DNA of 64,000 nt. Source: Bradyrhizobium forestalis. GTDB taxonomy: Bacteria; Pseudomonadota; Alphaproteobacteria; Rhizobiales; Xanthobacteraceae. Each line of letters begins with the position of its first letter. Position 1 is the first letter of the stretch. Position numbers and translations under genes: made by a program. The stretch lies in NCBI RefSeq assembly GCF_002795245.1, contig NZ_PGVG01000005.1, positions 240,859 through 304,858 of the forward strand. Reading direction: 5' to 3'. The notes under the pieces are model-generated. The model was not told where the DNA came from. It saw only the letters and a list, made by a program, of their open reading frames with translations, and did no database searches. This document shows, in pieces, positions 35,395 through 43,581 of this stretch.

Positions 35395-37686
35395 ATGACC
35401 GCCGCAGCTCCCGAGCCCAAGACGAATATGGGTCAATCCGTGCCGCGCTATGATGCAGCCGCAAAGGTCACAGGGCGGGCGACCTATGCCTCCGACATGC
35501 CGCTGGACAATCCGGCCTACGCATTCCTGGTCACCAGCGCCATCGCCAAGGGGCGCATCGACCGCTTCGATCTCGACGATGCCGGGCGCGTCCGCGGCGT
35601 GATCGACATCGTCACGCACGAGAACGCCCCGAAACTGAAGGAATCGAAACTCTTCAGCAACGGCGGCTATGCCGGCACCACGATCCAGCCGCTCAGATCG
35701 GCCGAGATCGCGCATGACGGCCAGATCATCGCCGTGGTGATCGCGGAGAGCTATGAGGCCGCGCGCGAGGCCGCCAACCGCATCAAGGTCAGCTACACCG
35801 CGGCGGCGCCGAGCGCGAGCTTCGACTCGCCGGGAACGACCATGGCAGCCGCCAAGGGACAGAATGCGCAATTCAAGGAAGATCCTGCGGTCGGCGACTT
35901 CGCCAAGGCGTTCGATGCGGCCGAGGTCAAGCTCACCGCTTCCTACGATACGCCGACCCAGCACCACAATCCGATGGAGCTGTTCACGACGAGCTGCGCC
36001 TGGATGGGCGACAATCTCGTCATCTACGAGGGCAGTCAGTATGTCTACGGCCTGAAGAACGGCGTGGCCGAGCAGCTCGGCATCGACGCGGACAAGGTGC
36101 GCGTGGTCAATCCCTATGTCGGCGGCGGGTTTGGTTCGCGCGGCTCGATGACACCGCGGACCGCCATCATCGCCGGCATTGCCAAGCGCCTGAACCGCCC
36201 GATCAAGCTGGTCCCGACCCGCGACCAGGGCTTCACCATCGCGACCTACCGCGCCGAGACGCGGCATGAGATCAAGCTTGGTGCAAGCCGGGATGGCAAG
36301 CTGGTCGCTTTGAGGCATGAGGGGGCTGAAGTCTCCTCGCGCCCCGACGCCTATTGCGTCGGCGGCACCAAGACGACGACGCGGCTTTATGCCTGCCCGA
36401 ACGTGGACAGCCTGGTCTCGATCGTGCGCGCCGATCGCAACACGCCCGGCTTCATGCGCTCGCCCCCGGAGGTGCCGTATCTGTTCGCGCTGGAGAGCGC
36501 GCTGGACGAGCTGGCAGCGAAGCTCAACATGGATCCAATCGAGCTTCGCCGCATCAACGATGCCACCAACGAGCCGATTGGTGGCAAGCCCTACACGTCG
36601 CGATCGCTCATGGCGTGCTTCGACGAAGCCGCCAAGGCGTTCGGCTGGTCGCAGCGCTCGTCGCAGCCGAAATCGACGTCGGACGGCAACTGGCTGATCG
36701 GCTATGGCTGCGCCGCCACCTGCTATCCGACCCAGATGGGGCCGTCCGCCGCGCGTGTGCGCCTGCAGCGCGATGGCCGCACCCGCGTCGAGATCGCCGG
36801 CCACGAGATCGGCACCGGCGCCTATACCGTCATCGCCCAGACCGCGGCCGAGCGGCTCGGCGTGCCGCTCGAGAAGGTCGCGGTCTTCATGGGCGACAGC
36901 GATCTGCCGCCCGCGCCGGTTGCCGGGGGATCGAACTCGACCGCCAGCACCTGCTCGGCGGTGATGATGGTGTGCGATCAGATCCGACAGCGCCTGTTCA
37001 AGGCGGTGATGCCGAGCGACAGCCTCACCGACAAGGCCAAGGAGACTGTCGGCATCAGCCCGGCGCCGTCGACCCGGGCGGCGAAGGGCGATCGGTCCCT
37101 CGATCTCGAAAAGGCCTTCGATGCGCTCGGTGTCGGCGTCGTCGAGGAATATGGCGAGTGGAAGCCGGAAGGCGCGCCGCTGGATTCATTCCGCGCCATG
37201 CACAACGGGCAGGTACGGCTCGTCGGCGGTCATGCCATGAAGGACCAGATCGCCTACGCTTTCGGCGCAGAGTTCGTCGAGGTCCGCGTCAACCGCTTCA
37301 CGCATGAAATCCGCTGCCCCCGCCTGGTCGGTGCGTTCGCGGCGGGCCGTATCATGAATCCGCGCACCGCACGCAGCCAGCTGATGGGAGGCCTGATCTG
37401 GGGCATGTCCTCGGCGCTGCTGGAAGCCACCGAGATCGACGAGCGCAATGCGCGCTACGTCAATGACAATCTTGCCGACTATCTCGTGCCCGTGAATGCC
37501 GATGTGTCCGGCGTCGAGGTGATCATGCTCTCCGAGCAGGACGATCGCATCAACCCGGTGGGCGCCAAGGGCCTCGGCGAGCTTGCCAATGTCGGCACCA
37601 ATGCCGCGATCTGCAACGCGATCTATCACGCCACCGGACAGCGCATCCGCAAGCTGCCGGTTCGGCTGGAAAATATCGAGGTCTAA
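35395..37686 (+). CDS. Periplasmic aldehyde oxidoreductase, molybdenum subunit (PaoC-like)
   Basis: The ATG at 35395 gives 763 residues; the frame is open upstream but only inside the previous gene. It is the molybdopterin-cytosine-dinucleotide subunit of the xanthine oxidase family. Cofactor motifs include YVGGGFGSRG, GFMRSPPEVP, GHEIGTGAYTVIAQ and GGSNSTAS. The catalytic Glu is in GAKGLGELANVG near the C-terminus. PaoABC enzymes oxidise aromatic and aliphatic aldehydes to acids, with detoxification as the likely role. The maturation factor PaoD (XdhC-like) is not encoded in the window, so it must act from elsewhere. Confidence 0.9.
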   Translation: MTAAAPEPKTNMGQSVPRYDAAAKVTGRATYASDMPLDNPAYAFLVTSAIAKGRIDRFDLDDAGRVRGVIDIVTHENAPKLKESKLFSNGGYAGTTIQPLRSAEIAHDGQIIAVVIAESYEAAREAANRIKVSYTAAAPSASFDSPGTTMAAAKGQNAQFKEDPAVGDFAKAFDAAEVKLTASYDTPTQHHNPMELFTTSCAWMGDNLVIYEGSQYVYGLKNGVAEQLGIDADKVRVVNPYVGGGFGSRGSMTPRTAIIAGIAKRLNRPIKLVPTRDQGFTIATYRAETRHEIKLGASRDGKLVALRHEGAEVSSRPDAYCVGGTKTTTRLYACPNVDSLVSIVRADRNTPGFMRSPPEVPYLFALESALDELAAKLNMDPIELRRINDATNEPIGGKPYTSRSLMACFDEAAKAFGWSQRSSQPKSTSDGNWLIGYGCAATCYPTQMGPSAARVRLQRDGRTRVEIAGHEIGTGAYTVIAQTAAERLGVPLEKVAVFMGDSDLPPAPVAGGSNSTASTCSAVMMVCDQIRQRLFKAVMPSDSLTDKAKETVGISPAPSTRAAKGDRSLDLEKAFDALGVGVVEEYGEWKPEGAPLDSFRAMHNGQVRLVGGHAMKDQIAYAFGAEFVEVRVNRFTHEIRCPRLVGAFAAGRIMNPRTARSQLMGGLIWGMSSALLEATEIDERNARYVNDNLADYLVPVNADVSGVEVIMLSEQDDRINPVGAKGLGELANVGTNAAICNAIYHATGQRIRKLPVRLENIEV

Positions 37687-37747
37687 AGGGGTGGAAACGG
37701 CGACGGCGTTGGGTTAGACACCTCCCGCCTCAAATGGAAGGTGTCTT

Positions 37748-38212
37748 ATGCAGCGTTTCCAGCGCGTGCTCCTCGCTATCATGTCGGCACTCGCGATCAC
37801 GGTGATCGCCAACGTGTCCGATTTCGTTTCCACCACGGCCTCGGCCCAGACCGCAGGAAAGACCATGACCACAGCTTCAGGCTTGCAGATCATCGACTCC
37901 ACCGTCGGCACCGGTGCCTCGCCGCAGCCCGGTCAGATCTGTGTGATGCACTATACCGGCTGGCTCTATGAAAACGGTCAGAAGGGCAAGAAATTCGACT
38001 CGTCCGTCGACCGCAAGGAGCCGTTCGAGTTTCCTATCGGCAAGGGCCGCGTCATCGCCGGCTGGGACGAGGGCGTCGCCTCGATGAAGGTCGGCGGCAA
38101 GCGCACGCTGATCATCCCGCCGCAACTCGGCTACGGCGCCCGCGGCGCCGGCGGCGTGATCCCGCCGAACGCGACGCTGATGTTCGACGTGGAATTGCTC
38201 GCGGTGAAATAA
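37748..38212 (+). CDS. Exported FKBP-type peptidyl-prolyl isomerase
   Basis: This 154-residue protein has an N-terminal signal peptide (about 1-34, cleavage near ASA-QT) and a single FKBP domain from about 42 on. Family residues are present: VMHYTGWLYENGQKGKKFDSS, the EFPIGKGRVIAGWDEGV strand and PPQLGYGARGAGGVIPPNATLMFDVELL. It should speed prolyl isomerisation during protein folding in the periplasm. It lies 61 bases after the aldehyde oxidoreductase operon, with its own ribosome site (GGAAGG) and its own terminator downstream. Confidence 0.88.
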   Translation: MQRFQRVLLAIMSALAITVIANVSDFVSTTASAQTAGKTMTTASGLQIIDSTVGTGASPQPGQICVMHYTGWLYENGQKGKKFDSSVDRKEPFEFPIGKGRVIAGWDEGVASMKVGGKRTLIIPPQLGYGARGAGGVIPPNATLMFDVELLAVK

Positions 38213-38221
38213 CGGCGCAGC

Positions 38222-38272
38222 CGTCATTCCGGGATGGTCCGAAGGACCAGACCCGGAATCTCGAGATTCTCA
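38222..38272. repeat. Palindromic intergenic repeat, family B
   Basis: A short element begins CGTCATTCCGGG and contains the hairpin TGGTCCGAAGGACCA, followed by CCCGGAAT. Related copies lie at 52073, 56099 and 56806. Confidence 0.6.
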
Positions 38273-38303
38273 GGGGCGGTGCCCACAAAAGCACAAACAA
38301 AAA

Positions 38304-38328
38304 GACCGGCCCGTTGGGCCGGTCTTTT
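38304..38328 (+). terminator. Rho-independent terminator after the FKBP gene
   Basis: A perfect nine-base-pair stem (GACCGGCCC / GGGCCGGTC) with loop GTT is flanked by AAAAA on the left and TTTT on the right. It lies 92 bases after the stop codon and could work in both directions. Confidence 0.88.
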
Positions 38329-38438
38329 CGCTTTCAGTGGCAACGTCTGGCGGCTACGAGGGCTTCGATTTTGGTATGGCTTGCGGAGGCGGCTTTAGGT
38401 TAGTTTGCCGCGCACGGAACCAACAGAAAGCAAGCCCC

Positions 38439-38948
38439 ATGACCGGCCATGATCATTCGCATTCCCACCATGACCACGATCATGAGCGCTGGAAGCATGA
38501 TGGCGTGCGCGTCATTCCGGGCAACCAGCTCGACACCAACGTGCCGTCGACGGCCGGCATGGATCGCGCGGCCGCCATCAATTTCGCGCGCGTCGGTGCG
38601 CAGAAATTGTGGGCTGGCACGGTCAGCATCAAGCCGGATGCCAAGACCGGCGCGCATCATCACGGCCATCTCGAAAGCGTCATCTACGTGGTGAAGGGCA
38701 AGGCGCGGATGCGCTGGGGCGAGAGCCTGCAGTTCACCGCGGAGGCCGGCCCCGGCGATTTCATCTTCGTGCCGCCCTACGTGCCGCACCAGGAGATCAA
38801 TGCCAGCCCGGACGAGGTGCTGGAATGCGTGCTGGTGCGCAGCGACGGCGAGGCGGTGGCGATCAATCTCGACATCGAGCCGGTCGAGAAGCCCGAGACC
38901 GTGCTGTGGATCGACCCGGTGCACCGCGATCCCAACGAGAAGAAGTAA
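38439..38948 (+). CDS. Cupin-domain protein with histidine-rich N-terminus
   Basis: The ATG at 38439 gives 169 residues. The first 17 residues are strikingly His/Asp-rich (MTGHDHSHSHHDHDHER). A single cupin barrel follows at about 45-145. The metal ligands are visible in KTGAHHHGHLESVIYVVKG (motif 1) and PGDFIFVPPYVPHQEIN (motif 2). The cupin His/Glu set suggests a bound metal such as Fe, Mn or Zn, and the His tail may bind or pass on metal. No signal peptide is present. It may be a small metal-dependent enzyme of unknown substrate; there is no operon partner. Confidence 0.78.
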   Translation: MTGHDHSHSHHDHDHERWKHDGVRVIPGNQLDTNVPSTAGMDRAAAINFARVGAQKLWAGTVSIKPDAKTGAHHHGHLESVIYVVKGKARMRWGESLQFTAEAGPGDFIFVPPYVPHQEINASPDEVLECVLVRSDGEAVAINLDIEPVEKPETVLWIDPVHRDPNEKK

Positions 38949-39080
38949 GGCTTGCCCGAGAGGCCTGCTGGTTCTGTGCGACAGAACCACGCAGGCGCGG
39001 CCTTTAAAATATCCGGAAGCGGTGTCGGATGGCCGTCGAGCCATCCGTCCTTGGGCAGAACCCCGCCCAAGGAGCTTCCG

Positions 39081-39509
39081 ATGCCCAAGATGATTTTCGT
39101 CAGCCTGCCGGTGACCGACGTCAAGCGCGCTACCGCCTTTTACGAGGCGATCGGCGCGGCCAGGAACCCGCAATTCAGCGACGACACGACGAGTTGCATG
39201 GTCATTTCCGAGACCATCTTCGTCATGCTGGCGACCCACGACAAATTCCGCCAATTCACGCCGCGGCCGATCGCCGATGCGAGGGCCTCGAGCCAGGTGT
39301 TGCTCTGCCTGTCCGCGGACAGCCGCAACGAGGTCGACGATATCGTCGGCAAGGCCGTGGTCGCGGGCGGGGTGGCCGATCCCAGTCCGAAGGACGAATA
39401 CAGCTTCATGTACGGCCGCAGCTTCGAGGATCCCGATGGGCATATGTGGGGCGTGAACTGGATGGATCTTTCGGCCGCGCCTCTGCAGCCCGACATGGCG
39501 AGCGCCTGA
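39081..39509 (+). CDS. VOC-family (glyoxalase-like) protein
   Basis: The ATG at 39081 is preceded by AAGGAGCTTCCG, an excellent ribosome site, giving 142 residues. The vicinal-oxygen-chelate fold is recognisable from KMIFVSLPVTDVKRATAFYEAIG at the N-terminus and FEDPDGHMWGVNWMD at the C-terminus. The FEDPDGH motif supplies a likely metal ligand. Members include glyoxalases, extradiol dioxygenases and antibiotic-binding proteins; this one lacks a clear subfamily signature. It is followed 35 bases later by another VOC gene in the same direction, so the two probably form an operon. Confidence 0.8.
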   Translation: MPKMIFVSLPVTDVKRATAFYEAIGAARNPQFSDDTTSCMVISETIFVMLATHDKFRQFTPRPIADARASSQVLLCLSADSRNEVDDIVGKAVVAGGVADPSPKDEYSFMYGRSFEDPDGHMWGVNWMDLSAAPLQPDMASA

Positions 39510-39544
39510 CCCAAGCCCAGACGATCTGAAGAGGAGCATTCACG

Positions 39545-40033
39545 ATGTCCAAGCTCGTGCCCTGCATGTGGTTCAACGGCGATGCCGAGGACGCTGCAAC
39601 ATTCTACGTCTCGCTGGTCCCGAATTCAGAGATCACGCACGTCCAGCGCAACGTTTCGGACGGCCCCTCCGGCAAGGAAGGCTCCGTGCTCGTCGTCGAG
39701 TTCACGGTGGCCGGCCAGCCGCTGGTCGCACTCAACGGCGGCATGAAGATGGAATATACCCACGCGATCTCGCTGATGATCCATTGCGACGACCAGGCTC
39801 AGGTCGACAGCGTCTGGACCGCGTTCCTCGCCCATGGCGGCAAGGAGGAGCAGTGCGGCTGGCTGAGGGATCGCTGGGGCGTGGCCTGGCAGGTGGTGCC
39901 GAAAGTGATGTTCGAGTTCCTGTCGAGCCCGGACAAGGCCGCAGCGGCGCGCGCGATGCAGGCCATGATGAAGATGGTGAAGCTGGACGTCGAAGCCCTG
40001 CGCCGCGCGTTCGAGGGCAAGTCGGCGGCGTGA
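39545..40033 (+). CDS. PhnB-like VOC-family protein
   Basis: This 162-residue protein belongs to the PhnB/3-demethylubiquinone-methyltransferase-like subgroup. Its N-terminus KLVPCMWFNGDAEDAATFY and the segment EEQCGWLRDRWGVAWQVVP are typical. The ribosome site is AGAGGAG. Members have been linked to varied small-molecule chemistry, mostly without proof. It ends in a helical tail (MQAMMKMVKLDVEALRRAF). It pairs with the preceding VOC gene. The function is unknown. Confidence 0.8.
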   Translation: MSKLVPCMWFNGDAEDAATFYVSLVPNSEITHVQRNVSDGPSGKEGSVLVVEFTVAGQPLVALNGGMKMEYTHAISLMIHCDDQAQVDSVWTAFLAHGGKEEQCGWLRDRWGVAWQVVPKVMFEFLSSPDKAAAARAMQAMMKMVKLDVEALRRAFEGKSAA

Positions 40034-40062
40034 GAGGGCTGTAATCTCTCCACATACTCGGT

Positions 40063-40164
40063 GTCATCGCCCGGCTTGACCGGGCGATCCAGTACTCCGA
40101 GACGGCAGTGATTGAGTCGAGAAGCTGCGGCGTACTGGATGCCCCGGTCGAGCCGGGGCATGAC
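40063..40164. repeat. Palindromic intergenic repeat, family A
   Basis: The element opens TGTCATCGCCCGGCTTGACC and closes GGTCGAGCCGGGGCATGACA. The inner arms carry CCAGTACTCCGAGACGG and GGCGTACTGGATG. It sits between two convergent genes. Confidence 0.75.
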
Positions 40165-40186
40165 AACGGGAATTTGAAAGGCCCGC

Positions 40187-41341
40187 TTAATAATTGATCC
40201 TCAACCCCACGCCGCCGTGGATGGTGTTGCCGACCGGCTGCGGACCCAGCGTGCCGTTGGCGAACAGGTCCACGATCCAGCCCTTCTGCACGCGGAAGCC
40301 GAGGCGGCCGCCATATTCGAACCAGCCCTGGTTGCCCATGGTCGGCACCACCACGCCGTTGCCGGTCACCGTGGCGACGATGCCGCTATGGCCGGCGAAG
40401 GACTGCACCCAGCCGCCATTGATGTTGGTCTCGATGTTGCTGCCGAACAGATGCGTCCACTGGCCGCCGATCTTTACGAGGCTGGTGCGGTCGGTGCCGG
40501 TCGCGATGCTGGCGTCGAATGGATTGAAGGCCACTGCGCTGTCGGTATAGCCCGACACACGTTGCCAGAGCTGCCAGACCTCGATCGAGGCCGCGACCTC
40601 GTCGCGCGGCGAGAGGCGGCTCATCCAGCCGGCGCGGCCGTAGACCGCGTAGTTCGATGCATTGGTCGAGCTCGTCACGCTCACCGGGCCGAGACTGGTG
40701 CTGTAGCTGCGCGTGTAGCGCGCCTTCTCCCACGGTGTCAGGATGGTGCCGACATCGAAGAACGGGCGCGACGAGCCCCAGTCGGTAAAGTCATAGCGTA
40801 GCGCAAAAGCGCCGATCGGTGCGCTTGTGATCTTGTAGCCGCCCTCGTTGTATTGCGTGTAGGCGATGCCGGCGAGCAGCGACAGATTGTTGGTCAGCTC
40901 CTTGCGGCCGTGGATGCCGGCCGAGAACGAGCCGGCCGAGCCGAACGCGCTGATGCAATCGCTGCAATTGATCTGCTCGTTGACACCGAGCAGCACCGTG
41001 CCGAGCACCCGGTTGGTGATCATCTGGTTGAAGCGCTGATTGGCGAGGCCGCCGATCGAATTGCCGCTGGAATCCGCACCGGTCGGTCCCGACGGCGGAG
41101 GATACGGGCTCGGTGAAGGCGACGGATAGGGGCTCGGCGACGGGGAGGGAGTCGGAGTGGGTGACGGAGACGGCGACGGAGAATAGGTCGGAGACGGACT
41201 GGGATTTGGCTCACCGCACTCGGACCCGCACTCCGATGCCTGCGCAGCCGCCGGGCGGGCATTCAACGGGACAAGCGCAAGCGCCGCAGTTGCGGTCAGC
41301 GCAGCGGCGAGGCTGAGGTGCCGGACGTCGAATCTTGCCAT
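40187..41341 (-). CDS. Outer-membrane beta-barrel protein with Pro-Ser linker
   Basis: The ATG at 41341 gives 384 residues, beginning with a signal peptide (MARFDVRHLSLAAALTATAA, cleavage near AAA-QA at 33-34). A short mature segment has two Cys pairs. A low-complexity linker of Ser-Pro/Thr-Pro repeats follows at about 46-88. The C-terminal 260 residues alternate polar and hydrophobic strands and end in Tyr (GGVGLRINY), as for an autotransporter-type barrel. No passenger domain is present. The gene lies two bases after a FecR-domain gene, so the pair forms an operon. The barrel may act as a surface pore or partner of the FecR protein; its function is unknown. Confidence 0.78.
   Translation of the reverse strand: MARFDVRHLSLAAALTATAALALVPLNARPAAAQASECGSECGEPNPSPSPTYSPSPSPSPTPTPSPSPSPYPSPSPSPYPPPSGPTGADSSGNSIGGLANQRFNQMITNRVLGTVLLGVNEQINCSDCISAFGSAGSFSAGIHGRKELTNNLSLLAGIAYTQYNEGGYKITSAPIGAFALRYDFTDWGSSRPFFDVGTILTPWEKARYTRSYSTSLGPVSVTSSTNASNYAVYGRAGWMSRLSPRDEVAASIEVWQLWQRVSGYTDSAVAFNPFDASIATGTDRTSLVKIGGQWTHLFGSNIETNINGGWVQSFAGHSGIVATVTGNGVVVPTMGNQGWFEYGGRLGFRVQKGWIVDLFANGTLGPQPVGNTIHGGVGLRINY
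41082..41206 (-). repeat. Low-complexity Ser-Pro/Thr-Pro coding repeat
   Basis: The minus strand here codes for a run of Pro alternating with Ser, Thr or Tyr (for example SPSPSPTPTPSPSPSPYPSP). The DNA is a run of imperfect six-base repeats rich in C on the coding strand. It likely forms an extended linker and may vary in length between strains. Confidence 0.7.
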
Positions 41342-41343
41342 TG

Positions 41344-42045
41344 TCACCGCCCGCACAGCATGCCCTCGTCCTGGACGGCGGGCGTGATGGTCGGCGAGGC
41401 GCCGGCGTACTGGTTGACCGCGCACAACCCGGCGCTCGCGGCGCAGTTGGCGGCGAAGGTCCAGGGCGGCGTGTTGGTCTTGGTGATGCTCACCTTGCCG
41501 CCGGTCGAGGTGATGATTGCGGTGTCGCCGGGTTGGGTGAGCTGCACGCACTGAGAGCTCTTCGTGCAGACGCTGGCCGCGCCGTCCTGAAGTACGACCA
41601 CGGAGCGCCCGCGCTGCGAGAGAATGTCGAGCGTGGTGCCGCGCACGCCGATGGTCGCGAGCGGCGTCGTGATCTTGTAGGCGGCCTTGTCGGAGTGTCC
41701 GGTGACGAAGCGGAAGGCGCCGGTGGTCATGCGGATCGCGACGTCACGGTAGCTGTGCTCGTCGTTGAAGACGGTGCGGTCGAGCTTCAGCGTGGCGCTC
41801 GGCCCGAGCGACAGGTTGGTGCTGTCGGCCATCACGAAACGCGCCGCGCTGTCGGCGCCGGTGCGCACGGTCTCGTCGCGCAGCATGCTGTCGCCGACAT
41901 TGATCGGCGTCGTGGTCGCGGCGACGCGCACCACTTCGTTCTGGATCACGACGGCTTCGCCGACGCGTGTCTGCGCCTGCGCGCAAGGGCTTGCACACAA
42001 TGCGACCGTCGACAGGATGGGGAAAAGCCAAAAACGCAAATTCAT
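41344..42045 (-). CDS. Exported FecR-domain protein
   Basis: The ATG at 42045 gives 233 residues. A signal peptide (MNLRFWLFPILSTVALCASP) is cleaved near AQA-QT at about 25. The FecR domain spans about 30-165, with the typical VGDSMLRDETVRTGADSAARFVM, TNLSLGPSATLKL and TPLATIGVRGTTLDI. The C-terminal part (about 175-233) holds a hydrophobic patch and several Cys. Unlike classical FecR, it has no cytoplasmic anti-sigma helix, and there is no sigma factor or TonB receptor gene beside it. The partner is the beta-barrel encoded two bases downstream. The role is unknown; a structural or sensing role at the outer membrane is inferred. Confidence 0.82.
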   Translation of the reverse strand: MNLRFWLFPILSTVALCASPCAQAQTRVGEAVVIQNEVVRVAATTTPINVGDSMLRDETVRTGADSAARFVMADSTNLSLGPSATLKLDRTVFNDEHSYRDVAIRMTTGAFRFVTGHSDKAAYKITTPLATIGVRGTTLDILSQRGRSVVVLQDGAASVCTKSSQCVQLTQPGDTAIITSTGGKVSITKTNTPPWTFAANCAASAGLCAVNQYAGASPTITPAVQDEGMLCGR

Positions 42046-42168
42046 TTCGCAACCGATCGATGTGTCCCTGATCGTACCGGATCGCGCTCGTTTGCGATGT
42101 GGCGAAATTATCACAAGCGGCGCGGGACGTGCGCTATGCTTAGTGACAGTTGCGGCAGAATGCGTTCA

Positions 42169-43527
42169 ATGAAAAGTGCCGTCCCTGTTTTTCTCCGCGG
42201 TGAAGCAGATTTGCCACGCAAAACGTCCCCACAAAAGTCGCTTGAAACAGCCGCGGTTCCGATGATGTCGCGGAGCGCAGTGATTGCTGTCGCGATTTTC
42301 CTGATCGCGCATCTGGCGCTGTTGATCGGACTCACCACGCCGGAAAAATTCGTCTTCGACGAGGTGCACTACGTGCCGGCGGCGCGCCAGATGCTGGCTC
42401 CCGTGATGTCGCAGCCGATGCTCAATCCGATGCATCCGCCGCTGGCCAAGGAGCTGATCGCGGCATCGATCGCAACCTTCGGCGATAACGCGCTTGGCTG
42501 GCGTTATCCCGCGACAGTGTTCGGCGCGCTCGCGATCGTCGCGATCTATCTGTGCGGCCTCGCGCTGTTTTCCGCACAAGGGCCCGCGATCGCGGCGGCG
42601 CTGATCGCTGGTTTCAACCAGATGGTCTATGTGCAGGCGCGCATCGCCATGCTGGACATTTTTGCGCTCGGCTTCGGCCTGCTCGCGACCGCCGCCTTCA
42701 TGCATGGTTTTCGCAGAGAGCGGCCGCAGGCGATGTTTGCGCTCGCGGGCAGCCTGTTCGGCTGTGCGGCGGCCTGCAAATGGAGCGGCTTGTTTCCGCT
42801 TGGTGTCTGCATCGTTATCGTTGCGGTGATCCGCCTGATGCAGGGCTGGCATACGCTGTTCTCCGACGCGAAGCCGGACGACTGGTATCGGCCGGAGCTT
42901 TGGCCAAGCCTGAAGCCGCATCATATAGCGCTCTGCTTCGCCGTCTTGCCGACGGTGGCCTATCTTGCCGCCTTCGTCCCGCTCTACGGATTGTCGCTGC
43001 CGGATTTGATCGAGGCGCAGCGGCGGATCTTTGCCGACAACACCACGACGGCCATCGCCGGCCACACCTATATGAGCGCATGGCCATCCTGGCCGTTGCT
43101 CGCGCGCCCGGTCTGGTTCCTGTTCGACAAGACCGCAGAGGACAACGTCGCTGCGATCGTCTTCCTCGGCAATCCGCTGGTCGCATGGCCGGCGTTGCTC
43201 GCGCTCGTCGTGGTGCTGCGAGATTTCATCGTGGCGCGGCGCTGGGACGCGTTCCTGATCGCGGCATTCTATTTCGGCCCCTGGCTCGCCTGGGCGTTGC
43301 TGCCGCGCACCCTGGGCTTCATCTACTACTACCTGCCGGCCGCCACGGCGGCGTCCCTGGCGCTGGTCTATGTGCTGCGCCGGGAAGGGCTGCCGCGCTG
43401 GCTGCTGTGGACTTATGTCGGCGTCGCCGCGGCCGGCTTTGCAATCATGCTGCCGATTTCCGCAGCATTCATCGGCACGTCCATGCGGACCTTCGGCCGC
43501 CTGATGCTGTTCCAGAGCTGGATATGA
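42169..43527 (+). CDS. PMT-family (dolichyl-phosphate-mannose-type) glycosyltransferase
   Basis: I use the ATG at 42169, giving 452 residues; in-frame ATGs at 42160 and 42136 are alternatives. The protein is a multi-pass membrane enzyme with about ten helices beginning near residue 35. The catalytic acidic pair of GT-C enzymes is in KFVFDEVHYVPAA in the first periplasmic loop. A second marker is HPPLAKELIA. The family moves a sugar from a polyprenyl-phosphate carrier to a protein Ser/Thr or to another acceptor. It is divergent from the FecR/barrel operon. An acceptor cannot be identified, but the Ser/Thr-Pro linker of the neighbouring barrel is a tempting substrate. Confidence 0.82.
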   Translation: MKSAVPVFLRGEADLPRKTSPQKSLETAAVPMMSRSAVIAVAIFLIAHLALLIGLTTPEKFVFDEVHYVPAARQMLAPVMSQPMLNPMHPPLAKELIAASIATFGDNALGWRYPATVFGALAIVAIYLCGLALFSAQGPAIAAALIAGFNQMVYVQARIAMLDIFALGFGLLATAAFMHGFRRERPQAMFALAGSLFGCAAACKWSGLFPLGVCIVIVAVIRLMQGWHTLFSDAKPDDWYRPELWPSLKPHHIALCFAVLPTVAYLAAFVPLYGLSLPDLIEAQRRIFADNTTTAIAGHTYMSAWPSWPLLARPVWFLFDKTAEDNVAAIVFLGNPLVAWPALLALVVVLRDFIVARRWDAFLIAAFYFGPWLAWALLPRTLGFIYYYLPAATAASLALVYVLRREGLPRWLLWTYVGVAAAGFAIMLPISAAFIGTSMRTFGRLMLFQSWI

Positions 43528-43530
43528 CAT

Positions 43531-43565
43531 CGCCGCCTGCCGGGCTGCGGCAGGCGGCGTATTTT
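43531..43565 (+). terminator. Rho-independent terminator after the PMT-family gene
   Basis: A perfect 12-base-pair stem (CGCCGCCTGCCG / CGGCAGGCGGCG) with a 5-base loop is followed by TATTTT. It starts four bases after the stop codon. The convergent OmpA-like gene ends 17 bases further on. Confidence 0.88.
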
Positions 43566-43581
43566 GCCCGACGACCGCGAG

